From Sphingomonadales bacterium (GTDB lineage: Bacteria > Pseudomonadota > Alphaproteobacteria > Sphingomonadales > Sphingomonadaceae), in the NCBI GenBank assembly GCA_025352685.1, contig JANXSN010000106.1:59730-123729 (forward strand): 64,000 bases of DNA. The letters are read 5' to 3'. The notes beneath the pieces are model-generated. The model was not told the origin of the DNA and did no database searches. It was given only the letters and a program-made list of their open reading frames with translations. Positions 18,771 to 28,201 of the stretch are shown one piece after another. The stretch's first letter is position 1. Each line of letters starts with the position of its first letter. The position numbers and the translations under genes are program-made.

Positions 18771-20375
18771 GTGCTGGCGATGTCGAGCGTTAACAGGAAC
18801 GCACTGGTCACAGCTTTGTCACGCAGCGGGTGGAACGTCGTCGGTGCACGCGGGTTCGACAATGCGCTCGACCGAGTTAGCGAGGCCGGCGCCGCCGGCG
18901 TGATAATCGACCTGCGCGATGATGCCATTTCGGCACTGGCGGCAATTCGCGAACTCGCCGGGCACGCTTTGGTTCTCGCGATTGTGCCGGGGCGTGACAT
19001 CAAATGGATCACGGCCGCGATCGACGCGGGTGCCACACATTATTTAACGAGCCCGTTTCCGCAAGTCGAACTGACGCAAGCGACCCGCCTCATCGTCGCA
19101 ACCGGCATGCAGGGCCGCGTCGCCTCGCATGTCGAGGGCGGCATCATTCTCGAAGGGGTAAAGGCGACCAGCGAGATCGAACGAAGGTTGAAGGCCGGCC
19201 GCGTGTCGGCACTTTTGGTTGCTGCGACACGGTTCGAATCGGTCAATGCGGCCTACGGTCGAGAAGTCGGCGACGAATTGCTCGGCGCCGTCGCCCAACG
19301 TATCGCAAGCGCGGTCCGCGAGGTTGATCCCACAGCGACGATTGCGCGGGTATCGGGCGCGGAATTTGCGGTGTTGGTCCCGCACGGGCGCGGTGTCGCG
19401 CTTGCGACTGATATCTGTCGCCGCATTGACCGACCGTTCATGATCGGAGGGCAAATCGTCGCGATCGGCTGCCGTATCGGCGTGGTCGAAAGCGCGGTCG
19501 CCGAAGATTCGGTAGGCCTGTTGCGCCGCGCCAGCCTCGCGCTCTCGCAAGCACGGATGTCAGACGTGTCGCCCATCCACTCGATCGGCGCCGAAGAGCA
19601 GGGAGCGGCGCTGTTCGACGCAAGTCTCGAATCTGATCTGCGTCAGGCTCTTGAACACGACGAGATCGAACTGCTATTTCAGCCTCAGATTGAGGTTTCG
19701 TCCGGCAAGGTGATCGGAGTCGAGGCGCTCGCACGCTGGCGGCACCCCACGCACGGTGATCTCGGCGCCTCGACGCTGTTCACGGTCGCCGAGCGGTCGG
19801 ATTATTTGCTGACCCTGTCGCAGCACGTGCAACAAAAAGCCCTGGCCATTGCGGCTGCATGGCCATCAATACTAGCCGCGCAACGCCTGTCGATCAACCT
19901 GACCGCTACCGACATCGCGCAGACAGATTGTGCCGAGGCCTTCCTCAAGGTCGTCGATGCCTCAGGCTTTCCCCGCGGGCAGCTCACTGTCGAAATCACG
20001 GAAAGCGGCCTGATAGACAATCTTGAGCGCGCTGCGGATGTGTTTGCAACCCTGCGTGCCAATGGTCTGCGCGTGGCGATTGACGACTTCGGCACTGGCT
20101 ATTCAAGCCTCGCGTGGTTGAAGGCGTTGCCACTCGATTACCTCAAGATTGACAAGGAACTGTCGCAGGATATCGCCGGTACCACCCGTGACCGTATCGT
20201 CGTTCGCGGCGTCATCGACATGGCGCGCTCGCTCGGCCTGTCGGTGGTCGCAGAGGGCGTCGAAACCGAAGAACAACTTTCGCTGTTGGCAGCCGAGGGC
20301 TGCAACTATTGGCAAGGGTTCCTGTTCGCGGAACCCTTATCGGTTGAGGCCTTGGCCGAGCGAATGGCCGACTAA
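18771..20375 (+). CDS. EAL phosphodiesterase with degenerate receiver and GGDEF domains
   Basis: There are three parts. The first 110 residues resemble a receiver fold (Asp kept in IIDLRDD), but the conserved Lys is Ser in LTSPF. A GGDEF-like domain follows in which the signature is SGAEF (near 196), so cyclase activity is unlikely. The EAL domain keeps VEALARW, DDFGTGYSS and VAEGVETEEQ and should cleave cyclic di-GMP. The only standard start, GTG at 18771, lacks a Shine-Dalgarno, while AAGGGA lies just upstream of in-frame CTG 18735 and ATT 18732. The true start may therefore be a rare codon. The ligand and partner are unknown. Confidence 0.85.
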   Translation: MLAMSSVNRNALVTALSRSGWNVVGARGFDNALDRVSEAGAAGVIIDLRDDAISALAAIRELAGHALVLAIVPGRDIKWITAAIDAGATHYLTSPFPQVELTQATRLIVATGMQGRVASHVEGGIILEGVKATSEIERRLKAGRVSALLVAATRFESVNAAYGREVGDELLGAVAQRIASAVREVDPTATIARVSGAEFAVLVPHGRGVALATDICRRIDRPFMIGGQIVAIGCRIGVVESAVAEDSVGLLRRASLALSQARMSDVSPIHSIGAEEQGAALFDASLESDLRQALEHDEIELLFQPQIEVSSGKVIGVEALARWRHPTHGDLGASTLFTVAERSDYLLTLSQHVQQKALAIAAAWPSILAAQRLSINLTATDIAQTDCAEAFLKVVDASGFPRGQLTVEITESGLIDNLERAADVFATLRANGLRVAIDDFGTGYSSLAWLKALPLDYLKIDKELSQDIAGTTRDRIVVRGVIDMARSLGLSVVAEGVETEEQLSLLAAEGCNYWQGFLFAEPLSVEALAERMAD

Positions 20376-20402
20376 CTACTGATCGCTGCTGCTCGAAGGC
20401 GC

Positions 20403-23400
20403 TTATCCCGCGACCTTCGCCAACCCCTTCGACAACTGTAGCGCACCGTTGAGACGCGCCTTTGGCGTCCCCCATTCACGCGTGATTACCAGCTTGTTGT
20501 CGGGACGCAGTCTTGCAGTCCCTTTCAACCGGTCGACATAGCCGAGCAGGCCAGGAATATTTGGAAAGCTGTCGTTCCAGAAGCTGACCAGCGCTCCTTT
20601 TGCACCCACATCGATTTTTGCGATGTGTGCGTCGCGCGCGTTGAGTTTAATCGACATCAAAGTCAGCAGATTTTCAGCTGCGTCAGGAAGCGGGCCGAAA
20701 CGATCGATGAGTTCGGCCCCGAATGCCTCGATGCGTTCTGCTTCGTCGATCTCGTTGATCCGACGATAAAGCGACATGCGCAGGTCTAGGTCGGGTACAT
20801 AGTCCTCGGAGATAAGGATCGGCGCATCGACCGTGATCTGCGGCGACAGGTCGGCTTTGCGCGCAGCGATGATCCCGCCGGCCCTGGCCTCCATGATCGC
20901 CTCCTCGAGCATCGACTGGTAGAGTTCGAAGCCGACTTCGCGAATATGGCCCGATTGCTCGTCGCCGAGCAGGTTGCCTGCACCGCGAATGTCCAGATCG
21001 TGGGACGCAAGCTGGAATCCTGCGCCCAGGCTGTCGAGATCGCTCAAGACTTTCAGACGTTTCGTGGCGCCCTCGGTCATCGACCGGTTCGTCGCCGTCG
21101 TAAAATAGGCGTAAGCACGTATCTTTGCGCGACCGACGCGTCCTCGCAACTGGTAGAGTTGCGCCAGCCCGAACCGGTCAGCCCGGTGAATGATCATTGT
21201 GTTGGCAGAGGGTATGTCGAGTCCGCTTTCGACGATGGTCGTCGAAAGCAGCACATCGTACTTGCGATCGTAGAACGCCGACATGCGGTCCTCTACTTCG
21301 GTCGGCGACATTTGGCCGTGCGCTGTGACGGCTTTCACCTCGGGCACTTCCTTGGTCAAGAACTCCTCGATATCAGGCAGGTCAGCAATGCGCGGGACCA
21401 CGAAAAAACTCTGACCGCCACGGTAATGTTCGCGCAGCAACGCCTCGCGCACAACGACGGGATCCCAAGGAATTACATAGGTACGCACCGCGAGGCGATC
21501 CACCGGAGGGGTCTGAATGACCGACAGCTCGCGAAGGCCCGACATGGCCATTTGCAGCGTGCGGGGAATGGGCGTGGCGGTGAGCGTGAGCATATGAACG
21601 TCGGTTTTGAGTGCCTTCAACCGCTCCTTGTGGGTGACGCCGAAGCGCTGTTCCTCATCGACGATCACAAGACCGAGGCGTTTGAATTCGACGGACTTGG
21701 CAAGGATCGCGTGCGTACCGATCACGATATCGAGTGTGCCATCGGTGATGCCCGCCCGGGTATCGCTCGCTTCCTTGGCAGGGACAAGCCGCGAAAGACG
21801 ACCGATCCTGAGCGGGAATCCCTGATAACGCTCGACAAACGTCTTGTAGTGCTGTCGTGCGAGCAACGTGGTTGGGCAAACTACCGCCACTTGCTGCCCT
21901 GCCATCGCCGCCACGAAGGCGGCGCGCAAAGCGACTTCGGTCTTGCCGAAACCGACATCGCCGCACACGAGGCGGTCCATCGGTTTGCCCGCGCCCAGAT
22001 CGTCAATGACCTCTGCAATCGCGCGGTCCTGATCGTCGGTTTCCTGATACGGGAAGCGGTCGACGAATTCGTTAAAGGCACCGTCTGGCACCATGACGTC
22101 AGCGGGCCGGAGCGCGCGTTCGGCGGCGACCAGAATGAGCTCGCCCGCGATTTCGCGGATTCGGTCCTTCATCTTCGACTTGCGACGTTGCCAGGCTTCG
22201 CCACCAAGGCGGTCGAGGACGACGCCGTCGCTTTCACTGCCGTAGCGCGAAAGGACGTCGATGTTCTCGACCGGGACGAACAACTTGTCGCCCCCTGCAT
22301 AGGTTAGCTGGACGCAGTCGTGCGGCGATTTGCCAACGGGGATCGAGGTGAGCCCTTCAAACCGGCCGATGCCGTGGTCGCGGTGGACCATGAAGTCGCC
22401 GGGGGACATAGTCGCAAGTTCGGAAAGGAACGCATCAGCCGATTTCTTGCGCTTAGCGCGGCGGACAAGCCGGTCGCCGAGCAGGTCCTGTTCGGTGACA
22501 ACGGTGAGGGCAGGGGCAACGAAACCCCGGTCGAGCGGCACGACGACGAGCGCGACTTTGCCCTGGGCGGCGAGTCCCTGTGCCTCCTGCCATGTATCGG
22601 CCATTGCAGTGCTGGTCAGACCGTGATCGGCGACGAGACCCGCCAGACGCTGGCGCGAGCCGCCTGAGTAGCTCGCGAGGACGAGGCCGGTTTGCCTTAA
22701 CGAGTCCCGGTATTCGGTGAGCGCCTCATAGACATTCTCCGACCGACTCCGTTCGGCGCCGAAGTCGCGCGGACCATCGATACCAAAATCGACGACACTG
22801 GCAGATTCGGGTTCATGGAAGGGGGTGACGAGATGCGCGCGACGATCGCTTAGGACGCCGTCCCATTCCTCGCGTGATAAATAGAGTGCGTTTGCTGGAA
22901 GCGGACGATAGCTGCCGAGGTCGGTCGACGCGGCCCGAACGCGGTTGGCGTGGTAATCCGCAATCCCCTCGAACCGGGCGTCGACTGCACCCGGTGATCC
23001 AGCGTCGCGCACGATGATATCGTCGGGGCCGATATGATCGAACAAGGTAGCAAGCTTGTCCTCGATCAAGGGCAGCCAATGGTCCATCCCCGCTAGCCGT
23101 CGCCCTTCGCTGACTGCTTGGTAGAGCGGATCGCCTGTCGCGGTTGCGCCAAATGTTTCGCGGTAACGGCTGCGAAACCGCTTGATCGACTCCTCATCGA
23201 GCAAGCTTTCGGATGCCGGAAGCAAGGTAAAGCCGGCTATTCGCTCGATCGTTCGCTGATCGGCGGGATCGAACGTTCGAACGCTCTCGATTTCGTCGCC
23301 AAAGAAATCGAGGCGCATTGCGTGATCCATCCCGCTTGGGAAAAGGTCCACGAGGCTCCCGCGTACGGCGAAGTCGCCCGCATCGGCAACTGTTTCGCTA

Positions 23401-23855
23401 CGGACATACCCATTAGCCTGCAGCAGTTTGGCCAGATCGTCACGATCGATGCGCTCACCGGGCGCGAGCTTGGCGACCAGTTGGCGCAAGCGGAACGGTG
23501 TCAGCGTGCGCTGCGAGGCGGCGTTGACGGTCGTGACCAGCAGCTGGGGCCCGGCTGCTTTGTCCTGCAGAGCCGATAGCGTCGCCAGCCGCTCTGAGGT
23601 CGTACGCAAGCTCGGCGAAGCGCGATCGTAGGGCAGACAATCCCACGCCGGGAAAGTCAGCACGCGGACTTCGGGCGCAAACCAGTGCGCAGTATCGGCG
23701 ACGCCGCGCATTTCGGCCTCGTCTGTCGCGATGAACACTGCCCGCCGCGGAGCCGCACGCGCGAGATCGGTCATCAACCACGGAAGGAACCCCGTCGGCA
23801 CGCCAGCAAGCGTCAGCGGCCGTGGGGCACGCGTAATCCGGGAAATATCGGTCAT
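20403..23855 (-). CDS. mfd: Transcription-repair coupling factor Mfd
   Basis: Mfd removes RNA polymerase stalled at DNA damage and recruits UvrA. The protein has 1150 residues with the UvrB-like N-terminal region, the polymerase-interaction domain (MVHRDHGIGRFEGL near 485), and a RecG-like translocase whose Walker A CGDVGFGKT is near 627 and whose motif II is DEEQRFGV. The ATG at 23855 overlaps the sdhE stop by ATGA; the track start 52 codons upstream runs through sdhE in another frame and is rejected. Confidence 0.96.
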   Translation of the reverse strand: MTDISRITRAPRPLTLAGVPTGFLPWLMTDLARAAPRRAVFIATDEAEMRGVADTAHWFAPEVRVLTFPAWDCLPYDRASPSLRTTSERLATLSALQDKAAGPQLLVTTVNAASQRTLTPFRLRQLVAKLAPGERIDRDDLAKLLQANGYVRSETVADAGDFAVRGSLVDLFPSGMDHAMRLDFFGDEIESVRTFDPADQRTIERIAGFTLLPASESLLDEESIKRFRSRYRETFGATATGDPLYQAVSEGRRLAGMDHWLPLIEDKLATLFDHIGPDDIIVRDAGSPGAVDARFEGIADYHANRVRAASTDLGSYRPLPANALYLSREEWDGVLSDRRAHLVTPFHEPESASVVDFGIDGPRDFGAERSRSENVYEALTEYRDSLRQTGLVLASYSGGSRQRLAGLVADHGLTSTAMADTWQEAQGLAAQGKVALVVVPLDRGFVAPALTVVTEQDLLGDRLVRRAKRKKSADAFLSELATMSPGDFMVHRDHGIGRFEGLTSIPVGKSPHDCVQLTYAGGDKLFVPVENIDVLSRYGSESDGVVLDRLGGEAWQRRKSKMKDRIREIAGELILVAAERALRPADVMVPDGAFNEFVDRFPYQETDDQDRAIAEVIDDLGAGKPMDRLVCGDVGFGKTEVALRAAFVAAMAGQQVAVVCPTTLLARQHYKTFVERYQGFPLRIGRLSRLVPAKEASDTRAGITDGTLDIVIGTHAILAKSVEFKRLGLVIVDEEQRFGVTHKERLKALKTDVHMLTLTATPIPRTLQMAMSGLRELSVIQTPPVDRLAVRTYVIPWDPVVVREALLREHYRGGQSFFVVPRIADLPDIEEFLTKEVPEVKAVTAHGQMSPTEVEDRMSAFYDRKYDVLLSTTIVESGLDIPSANTMIIHRADRFGLAQLYQLRGRVGRAKIRAYAYFTTATNRSMTEGATKRLKVLSDLDSLGAGFQLASHDLDIRGAGNLLGDEQSGHIREVGFELYQSMLEEAIMEARAGGIIAARKADLSPQITVDAPILISEDYVPDLDLRMSLYRRINEIDEAERIEAFGAELIDRFGPLPDAAENLLTLMSIKLNARDAHIAKIDVGAKGALVSFWNDSFPNIPGLLGYVDRLKGTARLRPDNKLVITREWGTPKARLNGALQLSKGLAKVAG

Positions 23856-24118
23856 TGGGGAATCGAGATGAAATCGAGTCGTTGCATCGCGGTCAGCATC
23901 GATCCTACCAGATGCGACGGCGGGGCGGCGGAACCAGTGGCCCAAGCCATGATGTCGACGTCCTGCTCGTCCATGAGCTTTTCGTACCAGGCGATCTCGG
24001 TTTCGTCCCATTGACTCGAAAACCGCTCAAAAAAGCCACCGACCATCAGGTCCGCTTCCTTGGTTCCACGATGCCAGCTTCGAAAGCGTAGGCGTTTGAT
24101 ACGGGTTTCGCGGTCCAC
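23852..24118 (-). CDS. sdhE: Succinate dehydrogenase FAD assembly factor SdhE
   Basis: SdhE helps attach FAD covalently to succinate dehydrogenase. The conserved opening RLRFRSWHRGTKE is present, with the RGxxE motif at 17-21. I chose GTG 24118 (88 residues) because GGAAAG sits 6 bp upstream and the conserved core then starts at residue 9. The TTG at 24142 used by the ORF track has no ribosome-binding site. It overlaps mfd by 4 bp and is divergent from recG. Confidence 0.88.
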   Translation of the reverse strand: MDRETRIKRLRFRSWHRGTKEADLMVGGFFERFSSQWDETEIAWYEKLMDEQDVDIMAWATGSAAPPSHLVGSMLTAMQRLDFISIPQ

Positions 24119-24205
24119 AACTAACTTTCCGGTTTTTGACAAAACGCCAAACGGTCGACAGGCATTTTCATTGCCTGCCGACTTCGTGATAGACCCCCCC
24201 TAGCC

Positions 24206-26257
24206 ATGCGCCCCGACCTGCTCAACCCGTTGTTCGCTGAGATTGCCGTTCTCAAAGGCGTCGGACCTGCGTTGACCAAGCCGCTCGAACGCCTCGGGCT
24301 GTCGCGTGTTGTCGATGTCCTGTTCCATCTGCCGACGGGCAGCGTCACGCGCCATCGCGTCGAATGCCTCAACGAGGCAGTGCCGGGCGAGACGGTCGCC
24401 GTCGTTGTGACACCGGTAGAGTACCGCCAGCGCGGCCCGCGCAGCCCCATGAATGTGCACGCGGTCGACGTAAAGGGCGACCATCTGAGCTTGACCTATT
24501 TCGGATCGAACACCAGCTACGCGAAAAAGCTCTTGCCGCTTGGCGAACCGCGGCTCGTCTCAGCTAAGCTCGAACTTTATGGCGAGACCCGCCAGATGGT
24601 GCATCCCGAGATCGGTGGCCCCGATGAATCATTCGCACTCCGCGAATCCATCTACCCCTTGTCGGAAGGATTGACCGGCAAGAAGTTCAATCAGCTTGCT
24701 GCGCATGCGCTCGAGCGAGCGCCTGAGCTTGCCGAGTGGATCGAGCCGCGGTTGCTTGCCACGCGCGGTTGGCCGTCATGGCACGCAGCAATCGCGACAG
24801 GCCACGCCGATCCGGACGACACACGCCCGCGTGACCGGCTCGCCTATGATGAAATTTTTGCAAATCAGCTCGCGCTGATGCTTGTGCGCGCCTCAACCCG
24901 GCGGCGACGCGGGACGCCCCTCAACGGCGATGGACGACTACGCGCGGCGCTCAGGCTTCCCTATGCACCGACCGGCGCGCAGGTGCGGACAATCCGCGAG
25001 ATCGAGGGCGACATGGGTCAGTCAACACCGATGCTCCGTCTGCTGCAGGGCGACGTCGGGTCGGGAAAGACGCTGGTCGCGCTCAATGCGATGCTGATCG
25101 CGGTCGAAGGGGGCGCGCAGGCGGCGCTGCTGGCTCCCACCGAAATCCTCGTTCGCCAGCACTACGACACGCTGTCGCGACAGCTCGCCGGAGTAGATGT
25201 GCGCATTGCGGTGCTTACGGGCCGCGATAAGGGGCGGGTGCGCGAAGCAACCTTGATGGGATTGGCCGACGGCAGCATCGATATTCTGGTGGGCACCCAT
25301 GCGATTTTCCAGGAGGCGGTAACGTACCGGCGGCTTGGGCTTGCTGTGATAGACGAACAACATCGATTCGGTGTCGCGCAGCGCATCTTGTTGACGGCGA
25401 AAGGTGCAATGCCGCCGCATTTGCTGGTCATGACCGCGACACCTATCCCACGCACGCTGACGCTGACGACCCATGGTGAAATGGATGTCAGCCGTCTGGA
25501 TGAGATGCCCCCGGGCAGGACACCGGTTGAGACGCGCGTAATTGCCGCCGACCGGATCGATGAGGTTGTTGCCGGCTTGGCGCGCCATCTCGCCGAGGGC
25601 AAACAAGCCTTTTGGGTTTGCCCCCTCGTGGAAGACAGCGAAGTGAGCGACCGCGCTGCGGCGGAGGCCCGCGCCGTCGGCTTGAAGCTTCGCTTTGGCG
25701 AGCGCGTCGGCCTTGTCCACGGGCGAATGAAACCAGCTGAAAAAGACGCCGCCATGGCGGCATTTGCTTCTGGACAGCTGTCAGTTCTGGTCGCCACCAC
25801 CGTAATTGAAGTTGGCGTCGACGTCCCCAACGCGTCGTTGATCATCATCGAGGAAGCCGACCGCTTCGGCCTGGCCCAGCTCCATCAGCTGCGCGGGCGG
25901 GTGGGGCGCGGCGCGGCGCGCTCGGTCTGTCTGCTCCTCCGCGGCAATCGACTGAGCGAAACATCGCGCGCGCGCCTCGCCCTGATGCGCGAAACCAACG
26001 ACGGGTTCCGGATCGCCGAAGAAGATCTGCGTTTGCGCGGCGGCGGCGAGGTGCTCGGAACACGCCAATCGGGTGAGGCCCGGTTCCGGGTCGCGACTGC
26101 TGAGCAGATCATCGCGATGATTGCGACCGCGACCGACGACGCGCGGTTGCTTGTGGATCGCGATGGCGGGTTGGAAGGTCGGCGCGGACAAGCGGCCCGG
26201 ACAGCGCTATATCTGTTTGAACGGGATGCAGCGGTCGGGTTGCTCCGCGCTGGTTAG
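24206..26257 (+). CDS. recG: ATP-dependent DNA helicase RecG
   Basis: RecG remodels stalled replication forks and Holliday junctions. The 683-residue protein has an OB-fold wedge domain in the N-terminal third, Walker A GDVGSGKT near 286, motif II DEQHRFGV, and the C-terminal TRG block (QLRGRVGRG and later motifs). Its TAG stop overlaps the TAA of the convergent PilZ gene. The 87-bp gap between sdhE and recG holds both divergent promoters. Confidence 0.96.
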   Translation: MRPDLLNPLFAEIAVLKGVGPALTKPLERLGLSRVVDVLFHLPTGSVTRHRVECLNEAVPGETVAVVVTPVEYRQRGPRSPMNVHAVDVKGDHLSLTYFGSNTSYAKKLLPLGEPRLVSAKLELYGETRQMVHPEIGGPDESFALRESIYPLSEGLTGKKFNQLAAHALERAPELAEWIEPRLLATRGWPSWHAAIATGHADPDDTRPRDRLAYDEIFANQLALMLVRASTRRRRGTPLNGDGRLRAALRLPYAPTGAQVRTIREIEGDMGQSTPMLRLLQGDVGSGKTLVALNAMLIAVEGGAQAALLAPTEILVRQHYDTLSRQLAGVDVRIAVLTGRDKGRVREATLMGLADGSIDILVGTHAIFQEAVTYRRLGLAVIDEQHRFGVAQRILLTAKGAMPPHLLVMTATPIPRTLTLTTHGEMDVSRLDEMPPGRTPVETRVIAADRIDEVVAGLARHLAEGKQAFWVCPLVEDSEVSDRAAAEARAVGLKLRFGERVGLVHGRMKPAEKDAAMAAFASGQLSVLVATTVIEVGVDVPNASLIIIEEADRFGLAQLHQLRGRVGRGAARSVCLLLRGNRLSETSRARLALMRETNDGFRIAEEDLRLRGGGEVLGTRQSGEARFRVATAEQIIAMIATATDDARLLVDRDGGLEGRRGQAARTALYLFERDAAVGLLRAG

Positions 26258-26616
26258 CGCGACACGTCCCGCACGATCGCACCCATCTGCAACGGCGTCA
26301 GTGCCTCACGGAACGCGGCACCGATCCGTTCGCCCAGCACCCACACAATGTCGGCGCGGACCCATCCGACAATTGGCATATCGATACGGATTGGTTCCCG
26401 CTCGCACTGATCCATGTCCGTGATTGCCATGAACCCGTCCTCGGACAGGTTCAGCAGTCTTACGCCCGAGAGGCGCCCTTCGCGATCGGTCATCAAGGTG
26501 TCGGCATGAATTTCCTGGCGTGCCGCACGTCGGCGGTTGACCTGTGCGACATGTGCGGCGAGCCGCGCGGCGGAGGCTTTTTGCATAGCTGAGGCGTCTG
26601 ACAGCCATGCGACCAT
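26254..26616 (-). CDS. PilZ domain protein
   Basis: This 120-residue protein carries the two PilZ cyclic di-GMP contacts: an arginine block NRRRAARQ (about 27-34) and LLNLSEDGFMA, a match to the [D/N]xSxxG motif. It is probably a single-domain cytoplasmic c-di-GMP receptor; the partner process is not evident. A start at the second Met (residue 11) is possible. Its stop overlaps that of recG. Confidence 0.78.
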   Translation of the reverse strand: MVAWLSDASAMQKASAARLAAHVAQVNRRRAARQEIHADTLMTDREGRLSGVRLLNLSEDGFMAITDMDQCEREPIRIDMPIVGWVRADIVWVLGERIGAAFREALTPLQMGAIVRDVSR

Positions 26617-26655
26617 TTTTCCGTCAACAACTAAGCTTGCCGATGCGTTTACCCT

Positions 26656-27831
26656 TTAGCGAACGATCAAGCCGCGCATTTTTTTTCCCACCGAAACCAT
26701 GATGGGTTCTGCACCGGGCGCGATGAGCGCTGCCTCGTCGGTCACTTTCTGCCCGTCAATCCGCGCGCCGCCCCCTGCAATCATACGACGGGCCTCGCCC
26801 TTCGACGTTACGAATTCAAGCGCGATCAGCGCATCGACAATGGTTATGACTTCAGTCGCGATGGCATGGCGGGGCAGGTCGTCGCCCGTGACCGCATCGC
26901 CGTGCGCCAACGCAGTCGCCGCATCAGCCAGAATCTTCTTGGCATCGTTCAACTCTTCGCCTTGTAACGATTCAAGCCGCGCGATTTCGGATAACGGCAG
27001 GTCGGTGAAAAGCCGCAGGAAACGGCCGACGTCACCGTCCTGCGTATTGCGCCAAAACGTCCAGTAATCGTAGGGGCGCAGGGCATCGTCGTTGAGCCAC
27101 ACAGCTCCCGCCGCTGTTTTGCCCATCTTTCCTCCGTCTGACGTGGTGATCAGAGGCGTCGTCAGGCCGAACAGCTGAATTGAATCGGTCCGGCGGGTGA
27201 GCTCGATCCCGTTGACGATATTCCCCCATTGGTCGCTGCCGCCCATCTGAAGGCGACAGCCGACGCGGCGGGAGAGTTCAAGGAAGTCATAAGCCTGCAG
27301 GATCATGTAATTGAATTCGAGAAAGGTAAGCGGCTGTTCGCGCTCCAACCGCAGCTTAACCGAGTCGAACGTCAGCATCCGGTTGATCGTGAAATGCCGG
27401 CCGACATCGCGTAGAAACGGGACGTACTCCAGCGTATCGAGCCAGTCGGCATTATTGACCAGAATTGCATCGGTAGGCCCGTCCCCAAAAGTCAGGAACC
27501 GTTCGAACACGCGCCGGATACTCGCGATGTTAGCGGCGATATCGTCGTTGCTCAGGATCTTGCGCGATTCGTCTTTGCCCGACGGATCGCCGACCTTGGT
27601 CGTACCACCCCCCATAACGATGATCGGCTTGTGCCCGCTTTTTTGGAGGTGACGCAGCATCATGATCTGGACGAGGCTACCGACATGCAGCGATGGTGCC
27701 GTTGCGTCGAAACCGATATATCCTGGAATAATCTGCTGTCTGGCGATCGCGTCGAGGCCGGTTGGATCGGTTATCTGGTGGATGTAGCCGCGCTCTCGAA
27801 GCGTCTGAAGCAGAATGGAGGTATGTGTCAT
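26656..27831 (-). CDS. tyrS: Tyrosyl-tRNA synthetase
   Basis: This class I synthetase charges tRNA-Tyr. The HIGH-equivalent [11 protein letters not shown] is at 42-52, KMGKT replaces KMSKS near 233, and an S4 RNA-binding domain ends the protein ([12 protein letters not shown]). The ATG at 27831 gives 391 residues; the ORF track adds 30 upstream residues without family resemblance. Confidence 0.93.
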   Translation of the reverse strand: MTHTSILLQTLRERGYIHQITDPTGLDAIARQQIIPGYIGFDATAPSLHVGSLVQIMMLRHLQKSGHKPIIVMGGGTTKVGDPSGKDESRKILSNDDIAANIASIRRVFERFLTFGDGPTDAILVNNADWLDTLEYVPFLRDVGRHFTINRMLTFDSVKLRLEREQPLTFLEFNYMILQAYDFLELSRRVGCRLQMGGSDQWGNIVNGIELTRRTDSIQLFGLTTPLITTSDGGKMGKTAAGAVWLNDDALRPYDYWTFWRNTQDGDVGRFLRLFTDLPLSEIARLESLQGEELNDAKKILADAATALAHGDAVTGDDLPRHAIATEVITIVDALIALEFVTSKGEARRMIAGGGARIDGQKVTDEAALIAPGAEPIMVSVGKKMRGLIVR

Positions 27832-27910
27832 GACGAAGTTGCGGATAGCAGATTGCGGCACTGCGTCATCCCCTCGACCGATTCGGCTCCGGATACGATG
27901 TAAATGCGAT

Positions 27911-27955
27911 ACTATTTTCATTTAAAGTTTTGAACTAAAATAATAGGCTGACGGG
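27911..27955. promoter_or_regulatory. AT-rich block upstream of tyrS
   Basis: A run of about 40 bp (CATTTAAAGTTTTGAACTAA and on) is strongly AT-rich against a GC-rich background and holds the small palindrome AGTT-TTG-AACT. It lies about 80-120 bp upstream of the tyrS ATG, so it may be its promoter or upstream element. No exact promoter motif is assigned. Confidence 0.3.
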
Positions 27956-28030
27956 AAAGGTTGGCTCCACTCGGCGTGACCACGACCAGATCACGGTCAT
28001 CTGATTGACACCGAACTGGCGGGGGCATCG

Positions 28031-28198
28031 ATGAAGTCGGATTTCCGATATGATCAAAGGGGCGCGGTAACCGGGTGGGCGGCTGCAGCAAGGACAGTCA
28101 CGCAGCAGGCCCGCAATCGTCAGATGGCTCTTGCCCGCTCTTCACGGATGAAAGCGCAACGGTGCGTGCAAGCCAACGAGCTCGCGCTGCTCGTCTGA
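28031..28198 (+). CDS. Small hypothetical protein (55 residues)
   Basis: This ORF is too short for the supplied track. It starts at ATG 28031 after GGGGG and runs 55 codons, beginning MKSDFRYDQRGAVTGW and ending ANELALLV. The product is basic and rich in Ala, Arg and Gln. It ends 3 bp before the stop of the convergent VWA gene and fills most of a gap that otherwise holds no gene. I do not recognise it; it could also be a chance ORF. Confidence 0.35.
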   Translation: MKSDFRYDQRGAVTGWAAAARTVTQQARNRQMALARSSRMKAQRCVQANELALLV

Positions 28199-28201
28199 AG
28201 T

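Noticed and set aside
20946-22307. 453-codon plus-strand ORF
   Set aside because: It lies wholly antisense to mfd, whose motifs are complete; long antisense frames are common in GC-rich DNA.
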